Shown here one piece after another: positions 15,979-24,136 of a stretch of DNA of 64,000 bases. The notes beneath the pieces are model-generated. The model made no database searches, was not told the DNA's origin, and saw only the letters and a program-made list of their open reading frames with translations. The translations under genes were made by a program, and so were the position numbers. This DNA is from Confluentibacter citreus. GTDB lineage: Bacteria > Bacteroidota > Bacteroidia > Flavobacteriales > Flavobacteriaceae. How positions within the stretch are numbered: the first letter of the stretch is position 1; each line of letters starts with the position of its first letter. The stretch is from NCBI RefSeq assembly GCF_002807055.1, contig NZ_NIXN01000003.1, positions 186,001 to 250,000 on the forward strand, read 5' to 3'.

Positions 15979-16842
15979 TTAAGACATTCTTTCAGTCCCA
16001 TTGATTTTTTCAAAATTAATACCTTCTATACCAGTTAAGAAATCATGAAGGTATTTGTTGAAGTCATCTGGTTGTTCCAAGTTGGATACATGACCCGCAT
16101 TGTCAATAACATGAAGTATGGATCCTTCGATAGAAGTATGCATAGATTCCGATTGGACAAGGGGTGTTACTTCATCTTCCCTACCACAAAGAATGAGGGT
16201 TGGTATGTTAATCTCTTTCAAAGTGGAGCAAGTTTCCGAACGTTCAGCCAAGGCTATCAATCCCTGCTTAATAATATGTTCCGAATTGGAAAATACAACA
16301 TGTCTTAATTCCTCAACCAATTCCTTCTTATTTGCTATGGAATCTTTATGGAACACTTTTTTAATAAATCCTTCGTTAAAATTAGATACGCCTTCATTTT
16401 CAATTTCATTAATAGCGGTATAGCGTTTTTCTTTTACTTCAGCAGTATCTGCAATACATTGCGTATCGCATAAAATGAGCGCATCAAAACGATCAGGAAA
16501 TCTTTTCATGGCATTCAGGGCTACAAATCCTCCCATAGATAATCCACAAACAATTGCTTTTTCAATACTTAACTTATCCATAAACTGAATTAAATCATCA
16601 GCAAACAAATCCATACTTAGAGCAGATTCCTCATCCGTTGATTTTCCAAATCCTCTGATATCACAAGCGATTAAACGATAGGAAGATTTTAAAAAATCTA
16701 ATTGACCTTGCCACATGGTTTTGTCAAAAGGAAAACCATGCAAAAAGATAATCGGGATGCTTCCTTCTCCTACATCATCATAAGATAATTGAAAGTCATT
16801 TACGGGTATGGTTAAATTGTATCCTTTAGTTTGTGTTTCCAT
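15979..16842 (-). CDS. Alpha/beta-fold hydrolase
   Basis: 287 residues from ATG 16842 (METQTKGYNL); another in-frame ATG at 16860 would add six residues. The fold motifs are complete: oxyanion-hole FLHGFPFDKTMW, nucleophile elbow GLSMGG, acidic residue in GREDEVTP, and catalytic His in IDNAGHVSNLEQP. The pattern matches the 3-oxoadipate enol-lactonase/haloperoxidase group of esterases, but substrate is not predictable. It ends directly against the GH43 stop (zero-base gap), with no terminator between them. Confidence 0.9.
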   Translation of the reverse strand: METQTKGYNLTIPVNDFQLSYDDVGEGSIPIIFLHGFPFDKTMWQGQLDFLKSSYRLIACDIRGFGKSTDEESALSMDLFADDLIQFMDKLSIEKAIVCGLSMGGFVALNAMKRFPDRFDALILCDTQCIADTAEVKEKRYTAINEIENEGVSNFNEGFIKKVFHKDSIANKKELVEELRHVVFSNSEHIIKQGLIALAERSETCSTLKEINIPTLILCGREDEVTPLVQSESMHTSIEGSILHVIDNAGHVSNLEQPDDFNKYLHDFLTGIEGINFEKINGTERMS

Positions 16843-17023
16843 GATAAATATATATGCCATTAGGTTTTTGCAAATCCTAAATCTTTATAGACAAACTTAC
16901 CTAATGATTTTCGGGGATGCTTTATATGATTAGAGATAAAAATTACATAGTTCACGGTTTGCGTAATCATACCGAATCGTTGCTTTTTCAAAACCTACCT
17001 TATCACAAAACCTATAACCTCAA

Positions 17024-17794
17024 CTAAAGAGCTACTTTGGTTCCTACACATTTACCATCTATAATATCAATAATGGTATTCTCTTTTTTACCATTGGCAA
17101 TAAAGGTAGGTATGCCTTTGGCTGCGGCCTGCTGGGCATAATCTAACTTTGAACCCATGCCACCTCGACCTTCTTCCTCGTTTTTATTACTGTCATTAAT
17201 ATATTTGTCTAAATTCTCATCGGGCACGATGTTGGATATAACTCTACTATCTTCAGCATCTGGATGGCCATCGTAAACGCCATCTATATCTGTTAGAATA
17301 ATTAATTTATCAACTTTCATAAGTTGGGCAATTAAACTTGCCAGCTCGTCATTATCAGAAAACATGGACATGGTAACAGACACAGCATCATCTTCATTCG
17401 CTATAGGAAAAACACCTTCTGATAACAAACCTTCACAGCAATTAATCATATTTTGGCGGTGCAAACCAGGACTAAAATCCCGTTTTGTAGGGAGTACCTG
17501 TGCACATTTTAAACCATAATCGTGAAAAATATCATAATAAAGCCGCATCATTCTGGGTTGACCAATGGCCGAATACACTTGCCTACGCTGTGTTCTATCT
17601 TTAATTTTAGATTTCCCCAATACTTCTTTTCCCGCTATAACAGAGCCAGAAGACACTAATATGGTCATGATGTTTCTTTCATACAGTTCAGCAATTTGCC
17701 TTACCAAATTTCTTAACACGGGTCTAACAATTCTATTATCATTGTTGGTCATAACGTTGGTTCCAACTTTAATGACGATTCTTTCTTTATACAT
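17024..17794 (-). CDS. proB: Glutamate 5-kinase, short form without PUA domain
   Basis: 256 residues, amino-acid-kinase fold. VIKVGTNVMTN is the N-terminal phosphate loop, GKSKIKDRTQRRQVYSAIGQPRMM lies mid-protein, NEDDAVSV and LTDIDGVYDG contribute to substrate and ATP binding, and GGMGSKLDYAQQAAAKG is the nucleotide signature. The C-terminal PUA domain of the 360-residue E. coli type is absent. It phosphorylates glutamate in proline synthesis. It follows proC by one base. proA is not downstream, so that enzyme must be encoded elsewhere. Confidence 0.95.
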   Translation of the reverse strand: MYKERIVIKVGTNVMTNNDNRIVRPVLRNLVRQIAELYERNIMTILVSSGSVIAGKEVLGKSKIKDRTQRRQVYSAIGQPRMMRLYYDIFHDYGLKCAQVLPTKRDFSPGLHRQNMINCCEGLLSEGVFPIANEDDAVSVTMSMFSDNDELASLIAQLMKVDKLIILTDIDGVYDGHPDAEDSRVISNIVPDENLDKYINDSNKNEEEGRGGMGSKLDYAQQAAAKGIPTFIANGKKENTIIDIIDGKCVGTKVAL

Positions 17795-17795
17795 A

Positions 17796-18602
17796 TTAAT
17801 TCTCTTTACCTAGTTCTATTGCGCGATTAAAGGCTGCAAATGCGGCTTCCTTTATTAATTCTTTTACGTTATTATCATCCATGGAGTCTAATGCAGCTCT
17901 TGTGGTGCCACCTTTTGATGCCACCATATCCATCCACGAATTTGGTGATAAGTTGGACTGATTAAAAAGTTCGACCGCACCTATAAAGGTTTGACTTACT
18001 AAAACCGTTGAATCATTTTTAGAAAACCCCATTTGTAAAGCGGCTTCCATCATGCTTTGCATAAAATAAAACACATACGCAGGTCCGCTCCCAGAAATCC
18101 CAGTAGAGGCATCTATTAAAGTTTCACTGCTTACCTGAATGGATTTACCTGTCGTATTTAACAAACTTTCAATAGTTAACATTTCTATTCTCGATACTTC
18201 AGGCGATATCACAAAAGAGGTTAGCCCCATACCTATTTTAGCTGGTAAATTTGGCATGGCCCTTACTATTTTTGTTAAACCCGAAAACTCCTTTATAGAC
18301 GCTATAGTAACTCCCGCCATAATGGAAATGATTATTTGTCCGGAGTTTACCAATGGTTTTATGGCTTTAAACAAGCTTTCGGCATGAAAGGGCTTTACTG
18401 CTATAAAAATAATATCTGCTTGCGGCACACAATCTTTCAACTCACTAAACGCATCAAAGTGCGATAGTTGATGAAGTTCTTCCAATTTCTTTTCAGAGGT
18501 ATCCAAAACCATGATGTTTTTTTTCTTTAACAGCCTTGATTTAGACATTCCTTCCGCATATGTTAAACCCATGTTTCCGGCACCTATTACTAATATTCTC
18601 AT
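17796..18602 (-). CDS. proC: Pyrroline-5-carboxylate reductase
   Basis: 268 residues. The N-terminal Rossmann motif VIGAGNMG binds NAD(P)H, and FIAVKPFHAE is typical of ProC. The C-terminal signature GISGSGPAYVF and GGTTRAALDSMDDNNV form the active-site dimer region. It catalyses the last step of proline synthesis. It is co-directional with proB with a one-base gap, so the two form an operon. Confidence 0.96.
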   Translation of the reverse strand: MRILVIGAGNMGLTYAEGMSKSRLLKKKNIMVLDTSEKKLEELHQLSHFDAFSELKDCVPQADIIFIAVKPFHAESLFKAIKPLVNSGQIIISIMAGVTIASIKEFSGLTKIVRAMPNLPAKIGMGLTSFVISPEVSRIEMLTIESLLNTTGKSIQVSSETLIDASTGISGSGPAYVFYFMQSMMEAALQMGFSKNDSTVLVSQTFIGAVELFNQSNLSPNSWMDMVASKGGTTRAALDSMDDNNVKELIKEAAFAAFNRAIELGKEN

Positions 18603-18630
18603 CTTATTATTTTATTTGTTTTTAATATGA

Positions 18631-18822
18631 TTAGATAAACAATGAACAATCGTTACAATCTTTAACTTCTCCGTAATAGGTTTCCCTATATGTATGCAAG
18701 GTTTTAACAGGCAAACCGAACATGTATTTTTTAATATAAGTGACTTTTGTATTTAATTGTCCCATTTTTATACTGTATCTTTTTTCGTGTATTGTTTTTC
18801 TCTTTACTTGAATGATTTTCAT
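18631..18822 (-). CDS. Small basic hypothetical protein with C-terminal CxxC
   Basis: 63 residues, strongly basic in the first half (KIIQVKRKTIHEKRYSIKMG). It ends with YRETYYGEVKDCNDCSLFI, which contains a Cys56-x2-Cys59 pair. The compact conserved-looking ending makes a real gene plausible. The ATG is at 18822, and proC starts 28 bases downstream of its stop. A strong promoter on the same strand lies ~365 bases upstream (19187-19217). No function can be assigned. Confidence 0.6.
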   Translation of the reverse strand: MKIIQVKRKTIHEKRYSIKMGQLNTKVTYIKKYMFGLPVKTLHTYRETYYGEVKDCNDCSLFI

Positions 18823-19186
18823 TTGTATTGTGTTTAATGATGATTAAATCGTTAATCTCATATTCATGTTTATTGATTCAAAGCCATTGTTATTAAACAG
18901 GACTATGTTACTTTGAATAGGCATCATAGGTTTTAATAGTCATGAAATTTGATATATGTTTCTAATTAATATTAGAAAATACTAAGGATTATATTTAAAA
19001 AAGGATTGGGTTAGCACCAATAATAATGTGCTTGATACAACAAAAAAGAAGCATGGCAATCTTTTATAGTGTTGTTAAGATTCTAATGAAGGAGGAATGA
19101 ATTTATTGGATTGGGTTCTAAAAACCAGAAATTTAAAGCTCAGTATTCTGTAATTCTTATTTTCTCGAATGCCTTTTTGCATGCTG
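18823..19186 (-). other. Gene-free stretch downstream of a strong minus-strand promoter; possible long leader or small RNA
   Basis: No convincing protein gene was found on either strand. If the promoter at 19187-19217 is real, this stretch is transcribed leftward as a 360-base leader of the 63-residue gene or as a separate RNA. It contains a perfect 8-bp palindrome TTTCTAAT-TAAT-ATTAGAAA (18959-18978) and a 35-codon minus-strand frame starting at 19182 right at the predicted transcript start. Neither is strong evidence. Confidence 0.35.
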
Positions 19187-19217
19187 CAAAGTTACAAAAA
19201 CGAACAACCAATTACAA
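19187..19217 (-). promoter_or_regulatory. Consensus Bacteroidota promoter
   Basis: The minus strand has TTG (19215-19217), a 20-base spacer and TAACTTTG (19187-19194), matching both boxes of the phylum's vegetative promoter. The predicted start is near 19181. The first recognised gene in that direction is the 63-residue protein. Confidence 0.65.
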
Positions 19218-19265
19218 GGAAAGTCTTATAAGATGCCTATTATACTTTAAAGGTAACGCGCCAAA

Positions 19266-19301
19266 ACAAGACAGGCTTCCAAAATTGGAAGCCTGTCTTG
19301 T
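19266..19301 (-). terminator. Terminator of the nusB-DUF1573-yajC operon
   Basis: A near-perfect 17-bp inverted repeat with arms ACAAGACAGGCTTCCAA and its complement, closing on two A. It begins 18 bases after the yajC stop. On the minus strand the stem is followed by TTGTTTTGG, a modest T tract, so it is called mainly on its length and position. Confidence 0.85.
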
Positions 19302-19319
19302 TGGTTTTCTGTATCATTA

Positions 19320-19604
19320 TTATACAGGTTCTTTTTTTACTTTTTCAGTCATTTCCATGGATATTGAAGAGCGTTCAAACTTCACCTTTCCAGACATGGT
19401 TTCAACAATACATGTACCATCTTTGTCGTTAAACTCTAATATTTTGCCATGCAAACCACTTTTGGTGACTACTTTGTCACCTTTTTTAAGCTCTGCATTA
19501 AACTTTTTTTCTTTTTTTGCACGTTTCATTTGTGGTGCAATCATAAAGAAATACACTACTACAAACATTAGTATAAACGGCATAAATTGCCCAATTCCTT
19601 CCAT
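19320..19604 (-). CDS. yajC: Preprotein translocase subunit YajC
   Basis: 94 residues. One N-terminal membrane helix (FMPFILMFVVVYFFMIAPQ) is followed by a basic cytosolic domain with LKKGDKVVTKSGLHGKI, the family signature. YajC is an accessory of the SecDF-YidC holotranslocon in the inner membrane. It follows the DUF1573 gene by 12 bases in the order nusB, DUF1573, yajC and is closed by the strong hairpin downstream. Confidence 0.95.
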   Translation of the reverse strand: MEGIGQFMPFILMFVVVYFFMIAPQMKRAKKEKKFNAELKKGDKVVTKSGLHGKILEFNDKDGTCIVETMSGKVKFERSSISMEMTEKVKKEPV

Positions 19605-19616
19605 ATTTTTATTTAA

Positions 19617-20177
19617 TTAATCGTGGTTATGGCCTTCGTGACCTGGTTGAGTACTATACTTAACTTGTTGTTGTTGTCCAGAAGTCATCAATGGTGTAGC
19701 TGTATTTGTAGATGTTGATACTGCTGCATTTGGGTTAGGTTTTACGAAAGCCGTTATACTTACCGTCTCTATTCCTTTTTCCGTATTTGCTGTTACCGTA
19801 ATGGTTTTGGTTATTTTATTGGAGCCACTGCCATTAAAATTAACGGTAAATTGACCACTTTCTCCTTTAGCTAATGGTTCTCTAGACCAATCTTGAGGTA
19901 CCGTACAGCCACATGAGCTTTTAATATCTGTTATTACAAGCGGGGCATCTCCTGTATTTTTGTATTTAAAAACAGTTTCAACTTGTTGGTTGGCTTCAAT
20001 TTCACCAAAATCATGTGTAGTTTCATCAAATGAAATTATGGGGAATTTGCCTGAATTGGCATCTCGTTCTGCCGCCACAGCAACGTTGGCTTCATCAATT
20101 TTTTTTGATGCATCTTCTTTGCATGACGTAAAAGCGACTAAGCTTAAAGCACTTAATGCTAAAATTATTTTTTTCAT
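19617..20177 (-). CDS. DUF1573-domain lipoprotein
   Basis: 186 residues from ATG 20177 (MKKIILALSALSL); the frame is open 42 bases further upstream but without signal-like sequence. The N-terminus is a lipoprotein signal with lipobox-like FTSC, so Cys20 is probably lipidated. Residues ~45-145 are a DUF1573 beta-sandwich (ISFDETTHDFGEI, SSCGCTVPQDW). The C-terminus ends HEGHNHD, a short His-rich tail. DUF1573 proteins of Bacteroidota are periplasmic or surface lipoproteins of unknown role. It sits in an operon with nusB and yajC. Confidence 0.9.
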   Translation of the reverse strand: MKKIILALSALSLVAFTSCKEDASKKIDEANVAVAAERDANSGKFPIISFDETTHDFGEIEANQQVETVFKYKNTGDAPLVITDIKSSCGCTVPQDWSREPLAKGESGQFTVNFNGSGSNKITKTITVTANTEKGIETVSITAFVKPNPNAAVSTSTNTATPLMTSGQQQQVKYSTQPGHEGHNHD

Positions 20178-20263
20178 AATTAGGTAGTTTTTCAATTTAT
20201 AGGTTTGTAAAAGTAACAATTATTTAGTGTATTTGAAATTTTTATAGGTTTCTTAACAGAAAT

Positions 20264-21208
20264 CTATACCAAACCTCTTCCTATTTTATTTAATGTACCG
20301 GTTTCTTCATATTCCTTAACCAACTTATCCAAAATACCGTTGATAAACACGCTGCTCTTAGGCGTTGAGTATTCTTTAGCTATTTCTAAATATTCGTTTA
20401 TGGTGACTTTAACAGGAATAGATGGGAAATTTTTAAGTTCACAAATAGCCATTTGCAATAATACAAAATCGACATTGGCAATACGGTCTGAATCCCAATT
20501 TTGGGTTTTCTGTTCAATCTCCTTATTTAGGGAGGTTTTGTTAAGGAGTGTCTTTTTAAATAAATCGATGGCAAATTGTTTATCTTCAGAATCCTTATAT
20601 AGTTTAGGTATAAAATGAGTATCTGGATTGGTTGATTTCGCTTTCCTTAATAATTTTAAAATAGTGGTATTTATGGTTGGAAGATCGTCTAACCAAGTTA
20701 GGTTTTTGTCTTCAATATATTCGTAAAGCTTGTCGTTTGGTGCAATAACGTCTTTAAAAATATCTACAATAAACTCTTTATCCTCTTTAAAATCGGATGT
20801 CCTGGTTTGCAAATAAGTTTTGTATAAATCACTAGAAGTAATAGCTTTAAAAATAACATCCACGTATTCTGCATCTAAACTCCAATAAGTTATATTATGG
20901 GTTTCCAGTTGGTTTTTAAGCTGTAGATTTTCTTTGAGCTGAAGTAATAGCTCATTATTTACAAATTTCCTATTCGGATTTTTGTCTTCATGCGTTGCTA
21001 AATGTTTTTTTTGCTTTTTCTGTAAATCTTCTTCTGCCCTTTTTTGCACTTCAATAAGCAGTGATATTAATAACAAATATAGATTATACATATTATCTAT
21101 ACTGAAAAGCAAGAATTTTTGGTTTGGACTAAAATCATCGCTTTCACCACCTTTGAAGGCGTAAATGGTTTGCATAACTTTTACTCGAATATGTCTTCTA
21201 TTCAGCAT
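20264..21208 (-). CDS. nusB: Transcription antitermination protein NusB, extended flavobacterial form
   Basis: 314 residues, more than twice the E. coli NusB length. The N-terminus MLNRRHIRVKVMQTIYAF and the C-terminal NusB helix bundle (RIANVDFVLLQMAICEL, KVTINEYLEIAKEYSTPKSSVFINGILDKL) are clear. The middle ~150 residues are a Lys/Glu-rich helical insertion. NusB with NusE/S10 binds boxA RNA and supports rRNA antitermination. It is the first gene of the operon with DUF1573 and yajC, and is divergent from the ABC exporter. Confidence 0.94.
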   Translation of the reverse strand: MLNRRHIRVKVMQTIYAFKGGESDDFSPNQKFLLFSIDNMYNLYLLLISLLIEVQKRAEEDLQKKQKKHLATHEDKNPNRKFVNNELLLQLKENLQLKNQLETHNITYWSLDAEYVDVIFKAITSSDLYKTYLQTRTSDFKEDKEFIVDIFKDVIAPNDKLYEYIEDKNLTWLDDLPTINTTILKLLRKAKSTNPDTHFIPKLYKDSEDKQFAIDLFKKTLLNKTSLNKEIEQKTQNWDSDRIANVDFVLLQMAICELKNFPSIPVKVTINEYLEIAKEYSTPKSSVFINGILDKLVKEYEETGTLNKIGRGLV

Positions 21209-21380
21209 ATTTACAAAGAACTTGAATTAAAAAAAGATGAATCATTTTTTCTTTTGAACGGCAAAAATAATACTATTTTAAAAAAAACAACTTCTATTTT
21301 ACGTTTATTATTGGTAATACTTTAGGGTATATTTAACATTTAGCTATTGTGTGCAAAATGAATTTATTAGTATAAACATG

Positions 21381-21388
21381 TATCTTTG
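21381..21388 (+). promoter_or_regulatory. Bacteroidota -7 box upstream of the ABC exporter
   Basis: TATCTTTG matches TAnnTTTG and lies 24 bases before the ATG at 21413. No TTG is present at the standard distance. Confidence 0.45.
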
Positions 21389-21412
21389 TTCCCTTATTAG
21401 TGAAGCCACCAC

Positions 21413-23170
21413 ATGAAAGAACTTAAGCATCTTAACAAATACTTTTTAAAATATAAAAAAGATCTTTTAATTGGCATTGTTATTACCATAGTTGCTAGAA
21501 TTTTTTTGCTTTATACCCCAAGGTATGTAAAACGCATCTTTGAAGTTGTTGAAAAATATAATGCTGGCCTAAACACTGGCGACAGAACGATTCAAGGCGA
21601 ACTTGCCGAAATCATCCTTTACATTATTGGTGCTGCCATCATCGCTGGTATTCTTACTTTTTTTATGCGCCAAACCATTATTAATGTATCACGTTACATT
21701 GAATACGATTTAAAGAATGAGGTGTATGACCATTATCAAAAACTGTCGTTAAATTTTTATAAAAAAAATAGAACTGGTGATTTAATGAACAGAATTAGTG
21801 AAGACGTTGGGCGTGTACGTATGTATGCAGGGCCCGCCATCATGTATAGCATTAATACCGTTGCTCTTTTTGTAATTGCCATTGCTTATATGTTTAATGA
21901 AGCGCCAGTACTCACCGTATATACCATTTTGCCCTTGCCCATTTTATCCTATGCCATTTATAAACTAAGTAAGGAAATCCACAAACGCAGCACCATCGTT
22001 CAAGAATATTTATCAAAACTGTCATCATTCGCCCAAGAAACATTTAGTGGCATTTCGGTCATAAAAGCTTACAGTTTAGAAGCTCAAACATCGGCTAATT
22101 TTGATGAACTTTCCACCACCAATAAAGAAAAACAAATACATCTGGTTAGTATTGAAGCCTTATTTTTCCCCATGATGATTCTACTTATTGGCGTTAGTAA
22201 CCTACTTGTTATTTACATAGGTGGCAAACAATATATAAGTGGTGAGATTGAAAGCATTGGCACGATTGCAGAGTTTATTATTTACGTAAACATGCTTACA
22301 TGGCCTGTGGCTACTGTTGGTTGGGTGACTTCCATTGTGCAACAAGCAGAAGCTTCGCAGAAACGTATTAATGAATTTCTAACTATTGAACCAGAGATAA
22401 AAAACACGGTTATGAACCGCACTGAAGTGACAGGAAATATAACGTTCAACAATGTATTTTTCACTTATGATGATACCAATATTCAAGCCTTAAAAGGCAT
22501 TAGTTTCACACTAAAAGCGGGAGAAACTTTAGCTATAATAGGTAAAACGGGTTCTGGAAAATCTACCATATTGGAGTTGATAGGTAGGCTTTATGATATT
22601 GACAAAGGCTCTATCCTTATAGATGGCATTGAAATCAACCAGCACAATCTGGAAGATTTAAGAAATAGTATTGGCTATGTCCCACAAGATGCTTTTCTGT
22701 TTTCTGATACTATAAAAAACAATATCAAGTTTGGAAAAGAAAATGCCACGGATACGGATGTTATAGAAGCTGCAAAAAAAGCACATGTTCATAAAAACAT
22801 TGTTAAATTCAATCATGGCTATGACACCATTTTAGGCGAACGTGGCATCACACTTTCTGGCGGACAAAAACAACGGATTTCTATTGCTAGAGCTATTATA
22901 AAATCACCAAAAATTTTATTGTTTGATGATTGCTTGTCGGCCGTGGATACCGAAACCGAAGAAAAAATATTAAAAAACTTGTATCAAATAACTTCAGATA
23001 AAACGACCATTTTAGTGAGCCATAGAGTATCTTCCACAAAAAATGCCAATAAAATTATTGTTTTGGACGATGGCAAAATAGTTCAGGAAGGCACGCATGA
23101 AACACTTATAAATGTTGATGGGTACTACAAACACCTCTATTTAAAGCAACTTAGTGAAACCCACGTCTAG
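21413..23170 (+). CDS. ABC exporter, fused permease and ATPase (MsbA/LmrA type)
   Basis: 585 residues. An N-terminal six-helix ABC transmembrane domain covers residues ~1-310 (first helix LLIGIVITIVARIFLLY). The C-terminal nucleotide-binding domain has Walker A IGKTGSGKST, Q-loop VPQDAFLF, signature LSGGQKQR, Walker B ILLFDDCLSAVDTET and H-loop VSHRVSS. It works as a homo- or heterodimer exporting lipids, peptides or drugs; substrate is unknown. It is a single-gene unit divergent from nusB. The Walker B aspartates are followed by Cys where a Glu (DE) is usual (DDCLS), so the catalytic Glu is missing; this is typical of degenerate sites in heterodimeric exporters, yet no partner gene is adjacent. 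Confidence 0.93.
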   Translation: MKELKHLNKYFLKYKKDLLIGIVITIVARIFLLYTPRYVKRIFEVVEKYNAGLNTGDRTIQGELAEIILYIIGAAIIAGILTFFMRQTIINVSRYIEYDLKNEVYDHYQKLSLNFYKKNRTGDLMNRISEDVGRVRMYAGPAIMYSINTVALFVIAIAYMFNEAPVLTVYTILPLPILSYAIYKLSKEIHKRSTIVQEYLSKLSSFAQETFSGISVIKAYSLEAQTSANFDELSTTNKEKQIHLVSIEALFFPMMILLIGVSNLLVIYIGGKQYISGEIESIGTIAEFIIYVNMLTWPVATVGWVTSIVQQAEASQKRINEFLTIEPEIKNTVMNRTEVTGNITFNNVFFTYDDTNIQALKGISFTLKAGETLAIIGKTGSGKSTILELIGRLYDIDKGSILIDGIEINQHNLEDLRNSIGYVPQDAFLFSDTIKNNIKFGKENATDTDVIEAAKKAHVHKNIVKFNHGYDTILGERGITLSGGQKQRISIARAIIKSPKILLFDDCLSAVDTETEEKILKNLYQITSDKTTILVSHRVSSTKNANKIIVLDDGKIVQEGTHETLINVDGYYKHLYLKQLSETHV

Positions 23171-23324
23171 ACAAAATCATTTTACTCATGATTTCTTAAT
23201 TTTATTGATTTATAATTAATTAATACTGTGCTTCTTAAAAAGAAAGCATACAATTTGTTGGTTAGTATATATTTTTTTTAGATTTTTGATAGAAATAATG
23301 AAAATACTATAAAATTCGATAACT

Positions 23325-23711
23325 ATGGATTCAAATGACATGATGGAGAAAGAGGAGATTTTTTCTAAAGTATTAAGAGCAGGAAGACGCACCTACTTTT
23401 TTGATGTAAGAGCAACAAAAGCTGATGATTATTATCTTACCATTACTGAAAGCAAAAAATTCACTAATGATGATGGTTCTTTCCATTATAAAAAACATAA
23501 AATATATATTTACAAAGAAGACTTTAATGAGTTTAAAGATATATTATCTGAAATGACCAGCTATATTATTGATGAAAAAGGCGATGAAGTCATTAGCGAG
23601 CGTCACCAAAAGGATTTCAAAAAAGAAAATGATACAGATGAAGAAGATAGCATTGAAACATCTGGGAAATCTGTAGAAAGTTTTACTGACATTGATTTTG
23701 AGGATATATAA
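23325..23711 (+). CDS. DUF3276/PUR-alpha-like nucleic-acid-binding protein
   Basis: 128 residues. The core VLRAGRRTYFFDVRATKADDYYLTI with a following KKHKIYIYKEDF strand matches the PUR repeat family found in Bacteroidota and spirochaetes, which binds single-stranded DNA or RNA. The C-terminal ~35 residues are acidic and disordered (NDTDEEDSIETSG). The ATG at 23325 is used; a second in-frame ATG lies five codons on. A strong terminator follows at 23731. Function in vivo is not established. Confidence 0.9.
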   Translation: MDSNDMMEKEEIFSKVLRAGRRTYFFDVRATKADDYYLTITESKKFTNDDGSFHYKKHKIYIYKEDFNEFKDILSEMTSYIIDEKGDEVISERHQKDFKKENDTDEEDSIETSGKSVESFTDIDFEDI

Positions 23712-23730
23712 ATCTGAAACAAAAAACCAC

Positions 23731-23756
23731 AAACCGCTCTCGTTAGCGGTTTTTTT
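23731..23756 (+). terminator. Terminator of the DUF3276 gene
   Basis: Stem AAACCGCT/AGCGGTTT (23731-23738 with 23745-23752), six-base loop, followed by T to 23756. It begins 20 bases after the stop codon. Confidence 0.9.
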
Positions 23757-23988
23757 ATGCCATAAATACATCATTATAACTCGATGAACTCCTTTTTATA
23801 ACTTAGACTAAAGGTTATACGCTCCCTATTTACTTTCATGTAGTTTTCAAATTGACCAGCTAAACCTTAACGACTTTATTACCAGACTATTCTATTTATA
23901 AGTAAAACCTAATTGTTCTCTATCGCTCTAATTATTAACTCAATCGATTCGAAAACATGGAACTACAAAAATCTTTTCTTATTTTTAT
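23757..23988. other. Intergenic stretch with no recognised feature
   Basis: I see no coding frame, promoter box pair or structured element here. It leads into the riboswitch-like element at 23989. Confidence 0.5.
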
Positions 23989-24079
23989 AGAATCATTCTG
24001 AGGGGTGCTATTATTTATAATAGCTGAGAGTATACCCAATTGACTAGTTAAGTAATCTTAACCAAGGAAAGAATGATTT
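23989..24079 (+). promoter_or_regulatory. TPP-riboswitch-like (THI box) element, divergent and orphan
   Basis: The 5' half matches the THI aptamer closely: GGGGTGC (24002-24008), a P3 hairpin GCTATTA/TAATAGC, GCTGAGAG (24023-24030) and TACCC (24033-24037). P1 can form between GAATCATTC (23990-23998) and GAATGATT (24071-24078). The 3' half is weaker. GTTAAG-TAAT-CTTAAC (24047-24062) keeps the TAAT of the P5 region, but the usual CTGAT and the CAGCG pyrophosphate-binding bases are altered. A terminator-like hairpin follows, but no thiamin gene lies downstream on this strand. It may be a decayed or divergent aptamer. Confidence 0.5.
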
Positions 24080-24080
24080 C

Positions 24081-24121
24081 AAAGGGAACTTAGAATGTGA
24101 AAGACCATTTTTGTTCCCTTT
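24081..24121. terminator. Hairpin after the THI-like element, also downstream of csaA
   Basis: AAAGGGAAC (24081-24089) pairs with GTTCCCTTT (24113-24121); the loop is 23 bases. It could be the expression-platform terminator of the riboswitch-like element on the plus strand, or the 3' terminator of csaA on the minus strand, whose stop is at 24137. Confidence 0.5.
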
Positions 24122-24136
24122 GTTGTTTTATGAATT

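Noticed and set aside
19075-19182. 35-codon minus-strand frame at the predicted start of the orphan transcript
   Set aside because: Too short and without recognisable features; mentioned only as a possibility under the promoter.
19111-19620. 169-codon plus-strand open frame
   Set aside because: It runs through the yajC terminator hairpin and antisense to yajC. Composition is not protein-like.
23174-23194. AAATCAT/ATGATTT hairpin after the ABC exporter
   Set aside because: An almost all-AT 7-bp stem with a weak T tract; stability is too low for a terminator call in AT-rich DNA.
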